A stretch of 46,760 bases of DNA from NCBI GenBank assembly GCA_900299345.1, contig OMJM01000039.1, forward strand, positions 1 to 46,760, given 5' to 3'. The DNA comes from a bacterium. Its GTDB lineage: Bacteria; Fibrobacterota; Fibrobacteria; UBA11236. Position 1 is the first letter of the stretch; each line of letters begins with the position of its first letter. Positions 7,969-17,920 of this stretch are shown here, piece by piece. The notes beneath the pieces are model-generated. The model was not told where the DNA came from. It made no database searches and was given only the letters and a program-made list of their open reading frames with translations. Made by a program: the position numbers and the translations under genes.

Positions 7969-9996
7969 TTAGTTCCGCGCCTTGACGCGGATGGGCAGGA
8001 TGAGAAATGGAATGCCCAGATGGTAAAGTCGGCGTTGCACGGCAAACACGGCGTTGTTGTAGAACAAGCGCGATACGAAACTTTCTTCCGGAAATACCAG
8101 CTGTCCCATGAAGAACACCGCTTGCGGAAAGCGGGTCATGATTTGCGGCGCAAGCTCGGCGCTGCCTTCCACCACGTCGTGGCTCAGAGCTGAAACGGCT
8201 TCTCCGTAATATCCGTGGCGGCGGATGAACTGGACGTACTCCTCCAGCTCCGAATTCACGTGCTTCTTCAGGTTTTCGATCTCGTCCTCACCCTTGAAAT
8301 TCCCGGCGTCGATCAATCCGATCTCGACGAAGATGAAGTTCTTGTAGGTGCCTCCGAAAAGTCGAATGATGGAAAATAAGGTGTGCAAACCCAGGCCATC
8401 GAAGCCGGACACGAAAAGCACGGCCGTGCGCGCCTTGGGATCGTATACCGGCTCCTTGACTTCAGTTTCCTCGTGTCCCATGATCCGGTCGAAGGAATTT
8501 CCGTTCGAGGACATACGGGCGGCCTGCACGAGATTGTCCATGCGCTTGAGAACCTTGCCGATGGTGTCGTAATGACGGCGCACCAGCATGGCGAGGCCGA
8601 TCAATAGCAACAGGATGATCAAGGTGATCCAACCACCCTGGAAGAACTTGATGACAGTGACCATGACAAGAATAAAGGCACACAACAACAACGCCGTCGA
8701 AGCCGTTAGGAATCGTCGTTTCCAGTGCTCAACGCGCGACTTGTTCTCCCACCAATAACGCACCAAACCGGCCTGTGAAAGCACAAAGGTGATGAACACG
8801 GTGATGGAGTACAACACGACCAGGAACTGGACAGAAGCTCCCGTCAGCACCAAAAGCAGCGCGGCCGCACAACCCATGATGAGCACGCCGTTCTGCGTCA
8901 CCAGACGATCACTGAGCAAGGTGAATCGGGTGGGAAACCAGCGGTCGATGGCCATGTTCGCCAGCACGCGCGGACCGCCTAAAAACCCCGCCTGCGCTGC
9001 CACGAAAAGGATTGCGGCTTCAGTGAACAGTGAAACCCAGACAAAGACATTGCCCACGGACGGCGACCACGAGGAAGTCAACGTGGTGAATAACACAGCG
9101 TTCAAAGTCTTTCCGGGAACCGGCTGTAAGCGGTAAAAGACATAACAGACCATCAACCCAAGCACCATGAAAGCCAGCGAAGCGGCCATGTACACCATGG
9201 TGCGTTTGCCGGTTTGCACACGGGGCTCACGGAGAATCGGCAGCCCGTTGCTCACGGCCTCAATACCGGTATAGGTACCGGCACCCATAGAATAAGAACG
9301 AAGCAGTAAGGCGAAGATTCCTATCAACCCGATGTTCTGGTATGTGGTGTGGAAATCGTGCCCCGTATCCCGGACCAACGAGGGGAACTCCCACAGATGC
9401 CCGGAGATGCCATAAATCACGGCGAATGTATGCGTAATGACGAAGATCATGAAAATGGGAACCAGAATCAGCACCGATTCCTTGACTCCACGCAAGTTCA
9501 TCACAATGAGCAGAAGCAGAGCTCCCAAGTTGAACACCAGTTTGTAAGGAAGCCATGATTCAGGAACAAAACTGAAAATGGCGTCGGCTCCTGATGCCAC
9601 TGAAATGGTGATGGTCAGAACGTAATCGACCAGCAAGGCACAACCGGACACCATTCCCCAACGTGGTCCCAACAGCTTACTGGCCACAAGGTATCCCCCG
9701 CCTCCGGCCGGGAATAATTCGATAAGGTGGGAATAGCTGGCCGAGATGACGAGAACCGTGAGAGCCGATCCTAAGGCAACGAGCAAACCAAGACGACTAT
9801 GATCCCCCAAGGCCCGGAAAGCTTCTTCAGGACCATACGCCGAACTGGACAGACCATCCGCGCCAAGCCCGACCCAGGCAAAAAAAGCGATCAAAGAAAG
9901 ATTGTGGAAAACGCGCGAATCAGAGGGGTCGAGGGAACGTCCCACGATCCGAACCTTCAACCACTGGATGGGGTTAAAAGGCCTTTTAGGAGCCAT
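7969..9996 (-). CDS. APC-superfamily permease, KimA/YdaO-like
   Basis: A 675-residue integral membrane protein. The N-terminal segment contains GLGADGLSSSAYGPEEAF, followed by about 12 hydrophobic helices to near residue 480 and a cytosolic C-terminal domain of roughly 180 residues. The (S/A)DxLSSxAYGxE-type motif and long soluble tail fit the APC-superfamily group that includes the potassium importer KimA. In that protein the tail is the site of second-messenger control. The substrate here (K+ or amino acid) cannot be read from the sequence. It starts at ATG 9996. The 101-bp gap to glgX shows no obvious terminator. Confidence 0.8.
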   Translation of the reverse strand: MAPKRPFNPIQWLKVRIVGRSLDPSDSRVFHNLSLIAFFAWVGLGADGLSSSAYGPEEAFRALGDHSRLGLLVALGSALTVLVISASYSHLIELFPAGGGGYLVASKLLGPRWGMVSGCALLVDYVLTITISVASGADAIFSFVPESWLPYKLVFNLGALLLLIVMNLRGVKESVLILVPIFMIFVITHTFAVIYGISGHLWEFPSLVRDTGHDFHTTYQNIGLIGIFALLLRSYSMGAGTYTGIEAVSNGLPILREPRVQTGKRTMVYMAASLAFMVLGLMVCYVFYRLQPVPGKTLNAVLFTTLTSSWSPSVGNVFVWVSLFTEAAILFVAAQAGFLGGPRVLANMAIDRWFPTRFTLLSDRLVTQNGVLIMGCAAALLLVLTGASVQFLVVLYSITVFITFVLSQAGLVRYWWENKSRVEHWKRRFLTASTALLLCAFILVMVTVIKFFQGGWITLIILLLLIGLAMLVRRHYDTIGKVLKRMDNLVQAARMSSNGNSFDRIMGHEETEVKEPVYDPKARTAVLFVSGFDGLGLHTLFSIIRLFGGTYKNFIFVEIGLIDAGNFKGEDEIENLKKHVNSELEEYVQFIRRHGYYGEAVSALSHDVVEGSAELAPQIMTRFPQAVFFMGQLVFPEESFVSRLFYNNAVFAVQRRLYHLGIPFLILPIRVKARN

Positions 9997-10097
9997 GTCT
10001 GTTGCGGACTCTCCGGGCCGTGTTCTTCAAAGCGCAGCGAAATCTATATAAATCGCTCTGTCTCAAGGCCGTCGTTTAACTCCGTTTTGACCCAAAA

Positions 10098-12302
10098 TCA
10101 TCCAATCCGAACGGTTTTCAGCAATACGCTGGAATAGGGCATCGTGACATAACGATCGACGAACGGTATTTCCTTGGGATGACCCACGGGCTGAATATCG
10201 TCGGGTGAAGATTTCGCGGTATCAACGGCAAGCGCCCATCTCGATGGAGGTGGAAGTGCTGGCAGGCGAAACACTTTTTCCTCGTTCTCTGTATTCAAAA
10301 TCAGATAAAACCAGGGCCCTTCTTCACCGGATTCGATCTGCACAGAAAACTTTCCATGCACCGCTAAAGGTCTCAATAAAAATGCCGCTTGCCGGGTTTC
10401 AGAAACATGCTCCGCAGGCCACGGCTTTCCGTTGCTGTCCCACCCCTGCCAACAGCGACCCCAAGCGCGGTTCGGAACGAAAGCCCATGTGTTCAGGATT
10501 CCGACATCATCCTTCCATGCCAAGGCTTCCCGGAAAAAACGGAGGAAGCCCGTCTGGGTTTCCGTAAGGTTCCAATCATGCCATGACACAGCGTTGTCTT
10601 GGCAATAGGCATTGTTGTTCCCGGACTGGGTGCGAAGCGTTTCGTCACCCCCCAGCAACAGGGGAACCCCACGCGCCAATACATTGAGCAAAAGAAGATT
10701 GCGAGCCTGCCGCTGCCGTAACGCTTCAACGGCCTCTCCCCCGCCCTCACCTTCATGTCCGCAATTCCAGTTGAAGTTGGCGCTGCTTCCATCCCAGTTG
10801 CTTTCGCCGTTGGCTTCATTGCGTTTGTGTTCGTAAGTGACGAGGTCGCGCAAGGTAAAACCGTCATGGCAGGTGACGAAATTGATGCTGCTCCACGCTT
10901 CACGTCCATGCCCCTCATACAACTCTGGAGAGCCTTCAAGCTTGTCGCGCAATGCAGATAATGTCCCCGCTTCTCCCTTGACCCAACGACGGAGCGTATC
11001 GCGGAATCCTCCATTCCATTCCATCCAGCCGTCGGGGAAACGTCCCACCGCATAGGCTTCCATATCCCAAGGTTCCGCGATGAGCTTGACCCGTCGAAGT
11101 ACAGGATCCTGCGCAATCGCCGCGAAGAATGGCCCGGATGCCTCAAACTGGTTTCCGTTCTGCCGTCCCAATACCGTGGCCAAATCAAAGCGGAAACCAT
11201 CCACATGAAATTCCTCGACGAAGTACCGCAGGGAATCCAGCGCCATGCGCACAACCACCGACCGTCCAAAATCAAGAATGTTTCCGCACCCTGCATGATT
11301 GCGATAGTGACGCAAGGGCGCGTCCTCGGGCCCGGTCAGCGCATAATAGGAATGGTTGTCCAACCCGCGCCACGACAAAGTCGGGCCCAACTCCGTGCCT
11401 TCAGCAGTGTGGTTATACACCACGTCGAGAATCACTTCGATGCCGGCACGGTGCAGTTCACGCACCATGAGTTTGAACTCATCGATTTCGCAGCCTGGTG
11501 CACTCCGGGTGCCATAACTGGTTTCCAATCCGAAGAAGCCTGCGTTGTTGTAACCCCAGTAATTGGACAACCCTTTGTTCACAAGAACGTCTTCGGAATA
11601 TTTCGCATGCACAGGCAGCAATTCCACCGCATTGATGCCAAGCGATTTAAGGTGGGGGATTTTCTCAATCAACCCGGAAAAGGTTCCGGGATGCGCAACA
11701 CCCGAGGACGGATCCGCCGTGAACCCGCGCACATGCATCTCGTAAATCTTTAATCGTTCCCGTGGAATGGCGGGCGGCCGATCTCCCTGCCAGTCGAATC
11801 GGCTTTGCGTCACCACGCACTTGGGCATGAAAGAATGGCTGGGACGGTGATCCAGAAACAAATCTCCATCCTCGATGCCGGGCAAGTGTCCGGCTAAAAC
11901 ACCTTCAGGATTTCGAAAAGTTCCGTGCAACGCGCGCGCATAGGGATCGAGCAGGAATTTGTGCGGATTGAAACGATGTCCGCGCCGGGGATCGAAGGGG
12001 CCCTCGGCGTAAAAGCCGTAGAGTTGCCCCGGCTCCATCCCGGGAGCGAACCCCTGAAAAATGTGCTGCTCGCAGGTAGGCAGTGGAAGAACGTCCACAG
12101 GATCCGAATCACCTTCGCGGAACAGCGCCAGTTGGATGCACGTGGCATGACGCGACCAAACGCCGAAACTCACTCCACCGGGCAGAATACGTGCGCCCAA
12201 TTCCGCATTGCGGATCGGTTCCAAGGTCCGCAACTTGCGCGGACCGGGAATGGGGACTGAAATTTCCATGACGAGTGCGGGTGCCCTGAGATTAGCATTC
12301 AT
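10098..12302 (-). CDS. glgX: Glycogen debranching enzyme GlgX (isoamylase type)
   Basis: A protein of about 734 residues of glycoside hydrolase family 13. An N-terminal CBM48-like domain (GGVSFGVWSRHATCIQLALF) precedes the (beta/alpha)8 barrel. Barrel motifs are DVVYNHTAEG, the nucleophile region DGFRFDLA (Asp about 373), the acid/base LIAEPWD (Glu about 410) and VTCHDGFTLRDL (His-Asp about 479-480). The domain order and length fit GlgX/TreX, which hydrolyses alpha-1,6 branches of glycogen. The start is uncertain: ATG 12302 has CGGA upstream, TTG 12317 and ATG 12269 are alternatives. No other glycogen gene is nearby. Upstream lies tRNA-Ser on the opposite strand. Confidence 0.95.
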   Translation of the reverse strand: MNANLRAPALVMEISVPIPGPRKLRTLEPIRNAELGARILPGGVSFGVWSRHATCIQLALFREGDSDPVDVLPLPTCEQHIFQGFAPGMEPGQLYGFYAEGPFDPRRGHRFNPHKFLLDPYARALHGTFRNPEGVLAGHLPGIEDGDLFLDHRPSHSFMPKCVVTQSRFDWQGDRPPAIPRERLKIYEMHVRGFTADPSSGVAHPGTFSGLIEKIPHLKSLGINAVELLPVHAKYSEDVLVNKGLSNYWGYNNAGFFGLETSYGTRSAPGCEIDEFKLMVRELHRAGIEVILDVVYNHTAEGTELGPTLSWRGLDNHSYYALTGPEDAPLRHYRNHAGCGNILDFGRSVVVRMALDSLRYFVEEFHVDGFRFDLATVLGRQNGNQFEASGPFFAAIAQDPVLRRVKLIAEPWDMEAYAVGRFPDGWMEWNGGFRDTLRRWVKGEAGTLSALRDKLEGSPELYEGHGREAWSSINFVTCHDGFTLRDLVTYEHKRNEANGESNWDGSSANFNWNCGHEGEGGGEAVEALRQRQARNLLLLNVLARGVPLLLGGDETLRTQSGNNNAYCQDNAVSWHDWNLTETQTGFLRFFREALAWKDDVGILNTWAFVPNRAWGRCWQGWDSNGKPWPAEHVSETRQAAFLLRPLAVHGKFSVQIESGEEGPWFYLILNTENEEKVFRLPALPPPSRWALAVDTAKSSPDDIQPVGHPKEIPFVDRYVTMPYSSVLLKTVRIG

Positions 12303-12354
12303 CCACGTTCCGGGCAAGCGGTGATATTCCCGGGTATGAAAGCCTTCCAGTTTT

Positions 12355-12362
12355 GCTAAAAT
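12355..12362 (+). promoter_or_regulatory. Possible extended -10 element for tRNA-Ser
   Basis: The bases TGCTAAAAT (12354-12362) form an extended -10 element (TGn followed by TAAAAT) about 20 bp ahead of the mature tRNA-Ser end. No convincing -35 box is seen at the expected distance, which is common for extended -10 promoters. Weak, pattern-based call. Confidence 0.3.
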
Positions 12363-12381
12363 TCCTCTCCCTTGAGGCTCA

Positions 12382-12468
12382 GGAAGGGTGGCCGAGCGGT
12401 TTAAGGCGTCGGTCTCGAAAACCGATTTACGGGAAACTGTAACGTGGGTTCAAATCCCACCCCTTCCG
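12382..12468 (+). tRNA. tRNA-Ser (anticodon CGA)
   Basis: An 87-nt class II tRNA. The acceptor stem GGAAGGG pairs with CCCTTCC, and the discriminator is G12468, as in serine tRNAs. The anticodon stem TCGGT/ACCGA has loop CTCGAAA, giving anticodon CGA, which reads UCG. A long variable arm containing a TTAC/GTAA stem follows. The T arm is GTGGG/CCCAC with loop TTCAAAT. CCA is not encoded. The tRNA ends 4 bp from the stop codon of the convergent AsmA-like gene. Confidence 0.95.
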
Positions 12469-12472
12469 CGCC

Positions 12473-15136
12473 TCAAAATCCAAGATTCTTCAGAACTTTT
12501 TTCCCCTGTTTTTTGACTTCGTTCACGGCTTTCTTTTTTTCCGCCTCGGCTCGGGCGCGAGCTTCCGCTTCCAGCTTTTGTTTCTCGGCCTCGGCACGCG
12601 CCTTCAATTCGTTTTCCTTTTGCTTCAGCGCGTCCGCCAATGCCGCTTTGGCCGATCCCGCGCCTTCGCGCGCCATGCGCGGAGCATCCAGTGAAAACGC
12701 CGGCTGAGTCACGGTTCCCTTCACGAGGAAATACAGCAAAGCGTGGCCGCTTTTATCCATCGGAACCAAAGAGACGTTTGCCGCAGGGACGGAAGCCAGC
12801 TTCGCGAGCTGTCCGGTCAATGTGCTGGAAGCGCCACCCACCAGTTTGGAAACACCCGGCGGCAATGCTTGCGTCAACTGCATATCCAACGCATTGTCGA
12901 ATCCAACCTTGCCTGCCGCTTGCAACGAACCCACAGGAGAGGATTCAATACGGAAATCCTTGACCAACAGATTGCCCTGCTCCACTGCAAAGTCGCCTTT
13001 CATGTCGCCAAAGGTCAACTGACGGAATCCCAATGCGGAGCTGACGCTCGCCAACGCTCCGGACAAACTTTTGGTCAGGCTCGATTCCATGATTTTCCCG
13101 TCCACGACTTCCATTTTCACCGTGCCGGTCAGATTGTCCGCGAATTGATCGGGAAGTCCCTGAGTGGCCAAATCGGCGTTCAGGTTGATCTTGCCGAAGA
13201 GGACACTGTCCGTTCCGGCCAGTGACTTGAAAAGGCGGTTCTTCAGCGGCACGCGATCGTTCAATCGTGAAATGAAATCATTGGCCTCCACGCGCGAGAC
13301 AATCGATTTGAACGCGACCCCCATGTCCGTCGGGCTTTTCGGGATCAACGTCAAAGTCGATGTAATGGCCCCATTGTACAATCCGCCCTTCAAATCCGTC
13401 TTGATTTCTTTTGCGCGCACGGAAGTTTGCGATTGGAACTGGGTCATCTCCAGCCCCATCAATCGTGTGCGCCCCAAATTGATTGACACGTCCGCGTCGA
13501 TGGGCGGCAACTCCGGATACACCCGCAGTGGTTGGCCGCTATCCGCTTTTGCCGTTGTGGTGGAGGGTGGTGGCAGCAGCTCATCGAGTTCGATCAAATT
13601 GGAACGTACGCCGATTTTTGCATGCGCGCGGCCCTTTTGTTCGGGGAGCACCATTGCGATATAGTTGGAAATTTCCGCGTTAAGATCGAGATCAGATTTC
13701 CCCACCCGCAGTGCCAGTGTTTCGACCAGCTTCTCATTATCGATGGTGATTTTCCCATCCAAAGCCACCGGCGGCTTGCCGGGAAGATTCACCTTGACGG
13801 ACTGGATCTGCACGTCGCCTGTGGCAGAAATCTTTTGCGGGTTCGTTGCATCGAGCGGACCTGACGCTTTCAATTTCACGGTTTCCATTCCGGAAAGGCT
13901 CATGCTCTTGTCCAGAAGGCCCATGCGCTGGGCGAGGGCTGCTAGAGCACCCAGATCCAGCGAGGCATCCACGGAAAGGTTTTCCAAGTAAGGGATTTTT
14001 TCGCGAAGAGATGAAACCAGGGCTGCAACGCGCACCGGATGGGGACCCATGTCGAGATCGAGCTTCGCCAGCCGCAAGGAATCGTGACGGATTGCGAGAT
14101 CGACTTCAAGATGTTCGATGGGAAGAGGTACCTCGGAATGACTCAGCGAGGCGCCATGAACCTGAAGTTCGGCTTCGACATCGGGTTTGGAGGCGCTGTC
14201 CAATTTACCGCGCAAATGCGCGCTGAACGACGCAGTGCCTGCAGCCTTGAGCTTGGAAATTTCGGGCGACAAGGTGGCCGGAACTTCTTTTAACACCGAG
14301 GCCAGCGAGATGGAAGGAGCGGAGACGCGGATATCCGCTTCGGGAACCTCCGTACGGAAACGCGAGATCGAGCCGCTCATTTCAGCATGGATGTCCTGGA
14401 ACGTCAATTCAATCTTGTTGAGCGTCAGCAATTGTTGCGGAAGATTCATATTGAGGTCGTGGCGAACGGCAATGTGAAGATCACCCTTGCTCAGACCGGA
14501 TGTCCGATCCTCAAATGCCAGCTTGGCGATTTCCAGAATGCCAGAACTGTGGACTCGCTCCAGCTTTGGATCGAGCTCGATCGACATGTCCTGATGGATT
14601 CCCCCCAGCGACAGCTCTCGACCCGTCTTCGCATCCCGGTAGCGAACCTTGCCCTCTACGATCACAAAGGACTTGAGTGCCAAGGCCACCGGTAGTTCGA
14701 CAGGACCGGCAGGTGCGGCTGCTGTGTCCGCCTTGCCCCCCAATCCTTCCAGATTGTTGTGACCGTCCGCTCCTACTTCGTAGAGAATTTCCGGCGACAC
14801 CAGTTTGATCTGGTTGATGACGGGAGCAAACCGCAACAGGGAAAGCAGACTCAACGAAAGATGCACCTCACGCAGCTTGATCGCGGGTTCCATGGAAAAC
14901 CCCGGGGCGTTAGCCACATTGATTTCATTCACAACCACCTTTAAAGGAATCAAACGGACATCGATGCTTCCCACATCCACGGAGCGGCCAACGACTTTTG
15001 AACCTTGCACGTGGATGATTTCTCGAATTTTTGCGGGGGGCAATGTGATTTTCACAGCGGCATAAAGACCCAGCGCCAACAGCACAATCACCGCGAGTCC
15101 AATCAAAATCAGCCGCTTGGTCTTTTTCACAGGCAC
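12473..15136 (-). CDS. AsmA-like inner-membrane-anchored envelope protein
   Basis: An 887-residue protein with one N-terminal membrane helix (KRLILIGLAVIVLLALGLYAAV), followed by a long beta-rich region typical of the AsmA/TamB/YhdP group. The part near residues 30-110 contains the usual start VGRSVDVGSIDVRLIPLKVVV. Residues 640-800 form the AsmA C-terminal-like block (LTGTVKMEVVDGKIM and GSLQAAGKVGFDNALDMQ). Such proteins bridge the periplasm and are linked to phospholipid transport or outer-membrane assembly. The last 60 residues are an Ala/Glu/Lys/Arg-rich coiled coil (KARAEAEKQKLEAEA), which is unusual at this end. Start at ATG 15136, just below a terminator hairpin. Confidence 0.85.
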   Translation of the reverse strand: MPVKKTKRLILIGLAVIVLLALGLYAAVKITLPPAKIREIIHVQGSKVVGRSVDVGSIDVRLIPLKVVVNEINVANAPGFSMEPAIKLREVHLSLSLLSLLRFAPVINQIKLVSPEILYEVGADGHNNLEGLGGKADTAAAPAGPVELPVALALKSFVIVEGKVRYRDAKTGRELSLGGIHQDMSIELDPKLERVHSSGILEIAKLAFEDRTSGLSKGDLHIAVRHDLNMNLPQQLLTLNKIELTFQDIHAEMSGSISRFRTEVPEADIRVSAPSISLASVLKEVPATLSPEISKLKAAGTASFSAHLRGKLDSASKPDVEAELQVHGASLSHSEVPLPIEHLEVDLAIRHDSLRLAKLDLDMGPHPVRVAALVSSLREKIPYLENLSVDASLDLGALAALAQRMGLLDKSMSLSGMETVKLKASGPLDATNPQKISATGDVQIQSVKVNLPGKPPVALDGKITIDNEKLVETLALRVGKSDLDLNAEISNYIAMVLPEQKGRAHAKIGVRSNLIELDELLPPPSTTTAKADSGQPLRVYPELPPIDADVSINLGRTRLMGLEMTQFQSQTSVRAKEIKTDLKGGLYNGAITSTLTLIPKSPTDMGVAFKSIVSRVEANDFISRLNDRVPLKNRLFKSLAGTDSVLFGKINLNADLATQGLPDQFADNLTGTVKMEVVDGKIMESSLTKSLSGALASVSSALGFRQLTFGDMKGDFAVEQGNLLVKDFRIESSPVGSLQAAGKVGFDNALDMQLTQALPPGVSKLVGGASSTLTGQLAKLASVPAANVSLVPMDKSGHALLYFLVKGTVTQPAFSLDAPRMAREGAGSAKAALADALKQKENELKARAEAEKQKLEAEARARAEAEKKKAVNEVKKQGKKVLKNLGF

Positions 15137-15172
15137 TCCTTCATATCCGATAAAAACGACGGGAACAAATTA

Positions 15173-15202
15173 AAAACCCCGCCCTTTTCAGGGCGGGGTT
15201 TT
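15173..15202 (-). terminator. Rho-independent terminator after the lipoprotein gene
   Basis: A perfect 12-bp stem: AAAACCCCGCCC (15173-15184) and GGGCGGGGTTTT (15191-15202) with a 6-base loop. Read on the minus strand it lies 22 bp after the lipoprotein stop at 15225, and the G+C stem is followed by a T run. It separates that gene from the AsmA-like gene. Because the stem is flanked by A and T runs it could work in both directions. Confidence 0.9.
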
Positions 15203-15224
15203 AGAAAATCAATTCCAACCGAAA

Positions 15225-15770
15225 TTACGGGGTACGCTTGTAGCTGAACGCCACGAAATCAAGGTTGTCAGCGGAAGTCTCGGTTACCGTCTTGATCTTG
15301 ATCACGGCGTACTTGGAACCGCCACGGATTTTCGCAAGGATAATGTCTCCCGCTGCGAGAACCTTGGTGGTTGCCGAAGGCGTTCCGGCCTTGTACCCAC
15401 GGATCGCGGTACTGTCAGTGGCGGAGTCGTAGCTGAATCCCGCCGCGGCCGTCACAAACATGGTGCCATTGGTGGAAGTCCATGTCTTGGGAAAAACAAT
15501 GGCGCTCGTGCCAACACTGGACATATCCTTGGCATCCTTGATGGAATCAGACTTCGAAGCAGAAACAGCAGAATCACCAAGCAAATCAAAGGCGCCTTTC
15601 TTGGGGCCTTGCAAATTCCAAATGGTGTCGTTCATGCTTTCAAAAGCAATCTTGACAGCAGGATCCGTCGGCGTGCTATCCTTCTTGTCGTCGGTCAAGC
15701 AACCGGTCAACGCCATGGTGGCAACAGCCAAACCGGCGATTAAAAGTTTTTTGGTGGACAATGCGTTCAT
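15225..15770 (-). CDS. Small lipoprotein of unknown function
   Basis: A 181-residue exported lipoprotein. The signal peptide MNALSTKKLLIAGLAVATMA is followed by the lipobox LTGC (Cys24). Next comes a short acidic linker (DDKKDSTPTDP) and a soluble domain of about 150 residues with several beta strands, which I do not recognise. ATG 15770 is chosen because GAGGAG lies 7 bp upstream and the signal peptide begins there. It has its own strong terminator downstream and a 70-bp gap upstream to uvrB, so it is probably transcribed alone or as the last gene after uvrB. Confidence 0.8.
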   Translation of the reverse strand: MNALSTKKLLIAGLAVATMALTGCLTDDKKDSTPTDPAVKIAFESMNDTIWNLQGPKKGAFDLLGDSAVSASKSDSIKDAKDMSSVGTSAIVFPKTWTSTNGTMFVTAAAGFSYDSATDSTAIRGYKAGTPSATTKVLAAGDIILAKIRGGSKYAVIKIKTVTETSADNLDFVAFSYKRTP

Positions 15771-15840
15771 GTTGTTCTCCTCGATGTGGTTTCTGCGTAA
15801 CGTAAAGTAATACGAAGCGGGGTAAAATGTACAACAGAAT

Positions 15841-17880
15841 TCAGATCCGTCCACTCCGTTTTTGTGGTTTGGAACCTGATTTTCCCTCTTTTTTAGTCAA
15901 ATTCAGCCCTGTTCCTCCCTCTTCCAGCTCGCGGATGCGGTCCCGCAACAGCGCTGCATGCTCGAATTCCAAGGCATCGGCGGCTGCGGCCATCTCCCTG
16001 CGCAACTCGCCGATATCTTCGGTGCCATATTCCAAGGCCTGCTCAGCCACCCGCAAAGAACGAATGTCTTCGGCCTCCTCTTCCGGAGTGATCTGCAGGT
16101 AATCGTGAATCTCGCGTGACACGCTGCGGGGGGTGATTCCGTGCTCGACATTATACGCTTCCTGCTTCTCACGCCGCTTGGCGGTTTCCCCCATCGCATA
16201 ACGCATGCTATCGGTCATGTTGTCGGCGTAGAGCAACACTTTCCCGTGCGCATTGCGCGCAGCGCGACCGATGGTCTGGATCAAGGAGCGGTTGCTGCGC
16301 AGGAAACCTTCCTTGTCCGCATCGAGAATGGCGACCAGCGAAACCTCGGGCAAATCGAGCCCTTCACGTAAAAGATTGATTCCGACGAGAACGTCAATGA
16401 CGCCTTCGCGCAACTCCTTCACAATTTCGGCGCGCGCCAACGTGTCGGTGTCGGAATGCATGTAGCTGACCTTGAGTCCAGCGTTCTCGAGGAACTCCGT
16501 GAGATCTTCCGCACTGCGCTTGGTCAAGGTGGTGATGAGCACGCGCTCCTTCGTAGCCACGCGCGTATGAATTTCATGAAGCAGGTTGTCTATCTGTCCC
16601 TTCACAGGTCGCACTTCGACTTCCGGATCGAGCAGACCAGTGGGCCGAATCACCTGTTCCACCACGACCCCGTTGCATTTCTCCAGTTCGTAGTCCGCGG
16701 GTGTGGCAGAGACGAACAACGTCGGCGGCATGCGACTTTCGAATTCCTGAAACTTCAGCGGCCGGTTATCGAGCGCACAGGGCAGCCGGAACCCGTAATT
16801 GACAAGACTTTCCTTGCGTGAGCGGTCGCCGTTGTACATGGCCCGAATTTGCGGGATGGACACGTGCGACTCGTCCACGATGAGCAGATAATCGTCGCCA
16901 AAAAAATCCATCAAGGTGGGCGGGGGCGATCCGATGGGACGATCCTCGATGATGCGACTGTAATTTTCGATGCCGGAACAAAATCCGACTTCTTTCAACA
17001 TTTCCATGTCGAATGCCGTGCGCTGGTTGATGCGCTGCGCCTCCAGCAGCTTGCCCTCGGAGGTGAACTTTCGGGATTGTTCGTCGAGTTCGGCACGAAT
17101 GTCGCGCAGAATGCGATCCATTCCCTGCTCGCTCGTCACGTAATGACGCGCCGGGTAAATGAGGGCTTCCGCCATCTCTCCCTCGTCTTCACCGGTGAGA
17201 ATGTGGATGCGCCGGATGCGCTCGACTTCGTTCCCAAAGAATTCGATTCTGTAGGCGAAGTCGTCGTACGCCGGGCGCACTTCCACCACATCCCCGCGGG
17301 CGCGGAACGTTCCTCGCTTGAACTCGATGTCGTTGCGGGCGTAATACACGTCCACCAAACGGCGCAACAGGGCTTCACGCCCTTCCCCGGCACCGACCTT
17401 CACCTCCACCATCATCTTGCGGTATTCGGCAGGAGCGCCCAGACCGTAAATGCAGGACACCGAAGCCACCACCACCACGTCGCGACGCGACATCAGGGAG
17501 GCCGTGGCACGCAAACGCAGCTTGTCGATCTCCTCGTTGCGGCTGGAATCTTTTTCGATATACGTGTCGCTGACGGCGATGTAGGCTTCGGGCTGGTAAT
17601 AGTCGTAGTAGCTGACGAAATATTCGACCGCGTTGTGGGGAAAGAAGGCCTTGAATTCTTGATAGAGCTGTGCCGCCAGCGTCTTGTTGTGAGAAATCAC
17701 CAGCGCTGGTTTGTCCAGCTCGCGGATGACGTTGGCCATGGTGAAGGTTTTACCGGAACCCGTCACCCCCAGCAAGGTTTCATGACGCGAACCGGCGCGG
17801 AAATCCGCGACCAACCGTTCAATGGCCTGCGGCTGATCGCCCGCAGGCTGGTAGGGAGCTTCAAGACGGAAGGAGGACAT
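15841..17880 (-). CDS. uvrB: Excinuclease ABC subunit B
   Basis: A 679-residue DNA-repair helicase-like protein, the damage-verification subunit of nucleotide excision repair. Walker A is GVTGSGKT (38-45). The damage-probing beta-hairpin region contains [15 protein letters not shown], and the Walker B region reads [10 protein letters not shown]. Helicase motifs V/VI are in [14 protein letters not shown] and QTIGRAARN. The C-terminal UVR domain ([18 protein letters not shown]), which binds UvrC, is intact. Length is normal. The start ATG 17880 follows GGAAG. It lies 40 bp downstream of a TPR membrane-protein gene and may share its transcript. Confidence 0.98.
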   Translation of the reverse strand: MSSFRLEAPYQPAGDQPQAIERLVADFRAGSRHETLLGVTGSGKTFTMANVIRELDKPALVISHNKTLAAQLYQEFKAFFPHNAVEYFVSYYDYYQPEAYIAVSDTYIEKDSSRNEEIDKLRLRATASLMSRRDVVVVASVSCIYGLGAPAEYRKMMVEVKVGAGEGREALLRRLVDVYYARNDIEFKRGTFRARGDVVEVRPAYDDFAYRIEFFGNEVERIRRIHILTGEDEGEMAEALIYPARHYVTSEQGMDRILRDIRAELDEQSRKFTSEGKLLEAQRINQRTAFDMEMLKEVGFCSGIENYSRIIEDRPIGSPPPTLMDFFGDDYLLIVDESHVSIPQIRAMYNGDRSRKESLVNYGFRLPCALDNRPLKFQEFESRMPPTLFVSATPADYELEKCNGVVVEQVIRPTGLLDPEVEVRPVKGQIDNLLHEIHTRVATKERVLITTLTKRSAEDLTEFLENAGLKVSYMHSDTDTLARAEIVKELREGVIDVLVGINLLREGLDLPEVSLVAILDADKEGFLRSNRSLIQTIGRAARNAHGKVLLYADNMTDSMRYAMGETAKRREKQEAYNVEHGITPRSVSREIHDYLQITPEEEAEDIRSLRVAEQALEYGTEDIGELRREMAAAADALEFEHAALLRDRIRELEEGGTGLNLTKKEGKSGSKPQKRSGRI

Positions 17881-17920
17881 TCGGAACTTCCGTGAGGCGC
17901 GGATGCCTCAACTTTGTCGA

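Noticed and set aside
16849-17895. A 348-codon open frame on the plus strand opposite uvrB
   Set aside because: It lies fully antisense to an unmistakable uvrB, its His/Arg/Val-rich product has no recognisable domain, and high-GC third positions of uvrB explain the open frame.
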